In this document: piece by piece, positions 63,830 through 64,000 of the stretch | How positions within the stretch are numbered: position 1 is the first letter of the stretch | Layout: the number at the start of each line of letters is the position of its first letter | Source: Polynucleobacter acidiphobus | Lineage (GTDB): Bacteria > Pseudomonadota > Gammaproteobacteria > Burkholderiales > Burkholderiaceae | Length of the DNA stretch: 64,000 nt | Direction: 5' to 3' | Assembly: GCF_003065385.1 (NCBI RefSeq) | Contig: NZ_CP023277.1 | Span: forward strand, 770,829 to 834,828 | Notes under the pieces: model-generated | What the model was told of the DNA's origin: nothing | Seen by the model: the letters and a program-made list of their open reading frames with translations, nothing else | Databases searched by the model: none | Made by a program: the position numbers and the translations under genes

Positions 63830-64000
63830 TGGCAGCCTCCAAACCATGGGCGAGGTGAGTGCGCATCGCCTGTTCAGCAGCAACCGGATCGCGCTTCAGG
63901 AGGGCTTTTAGGATCTCACGGTGTTCACTTAATGACTGTTGCAGACGCCCTGAGCGTGATAACGAGTCTTTGCGTTGCAGTTTTAGAACCTTACGTAGAT
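63825..64000 (-). CDS. GntR-family regulator (3' part, FCD domain)
   Basis: The last 58 residues of a reverse-strand gene that continues beyond the window. LQQSLSEHREILKALLKRD followed by AAEQAMRTHLAHGLE is the end of an FCD ligand-binding domain, with the metal-binding histidines in SEHREIL and MRTHL. A regulator of carboxylate or sugar-acid metabolism is likely; the DNA-binding half is not visible. Confidence 0.85.
   Translation of the reverse strand, partial: LRKVLKLQRKDSLSRSGRLQQSLSEHREILKALLKRDPVAAEQAMRTHLAHGLEAAK

Overview
The window looks like a chromosomal segment of a small-genome freshwater betaproteobacterium of the Burkholderiaceae, most probably Polynucleobacter or a close relative. 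This is an inference from gene order and protein flavour: sucA-odhB-lpd-zapE in one run, an H-NS protein with a Lys/Ala linker, a 400-residue TrpRS, an NAD-type isocitrate dehydrogenase, DUF6352 and DUF2237 proteins, and an AddB/AddA-like pair. Base composition is moderate, genes are tightly packed, and I see no insertion sequence, prophage, CRISPR array or rRNA operon. It is an ordinary core chromosome with a few small accessory patches.

Layout. 1-4.3 kb: end of pheT, ihfA, a MerR-type regulator, tRNA-Pro(GGG), two small metabolic enzymes, an AT-rich stretch feeding an H-NS gene, and a reverse-strand helix-turn-helix regulator. 4.2-13.9 kb: a probable structured sucA leader, the 2-oxoglutarate dehydrogenase operon, zapE, a PHP phosphatase, trpS and a methyltransferase. 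13.9-22.9 kb: dapA-bamC, an Ala/Pro lipoprotein, ribosomal oxygenase, SlyD-like FKBP, cysE, trmJ, suhB, lpxH, ppiB and a TPR protein. 22.9-28.7 kb: cysS, a DNA glycosylase, accA-tilS, lysC and tRNA-Ser(GCU). 28.7-33.8 kb: small enzymes, isocitrate dehydrogenase, envelope proteins, an apparently undescribed structured small RNA with its own promoter and terminator, and a CbiM-like permease preceded by a perfect FNR-type box.

33.9-41.2 kb is the most accessory-looking part: PIN nuclease with a Trp-rich small protein, holin-IV-like membrane protein, DUF3445 protein, BLUF photoreceptor with a leaderless-looking promoter, glycine-zipper lipoprotein, CBS protein, Smr and DUF6352 proteins, and a 58-residue orphan with a strong promoter. 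41.2-49.6 kb: FrnE-like oxidoreductase, RraA-like protein, apt, nucleosidase, FAH-family enzyme, enoyl-CoA hydratase with a CoA transferase, a DUF5993/DsbB pair in which DsbB has an unusual cysteine arrangement, and a Bug-type binding protein. 49.6-50.4 kb: a low-GC island with an orphan ORF, a 21-bp palindrome, a run of 12 G and a winged-helix regulator.

50.4-64 kb: MATE transporter, GT-C glycosyltransferase, cysteine-free ribosomal protein L31 with a basic tail, rho, trxA, the helicase-nuclease pair for double-strand break processing, a RidA protein, two small cytochromes c and the end of a GntR regulator.

Coordinates of small genes, promoters and terminators were read by eye and may be off by a base or two. 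No database search was possible, so family names rest on recognised motifs.
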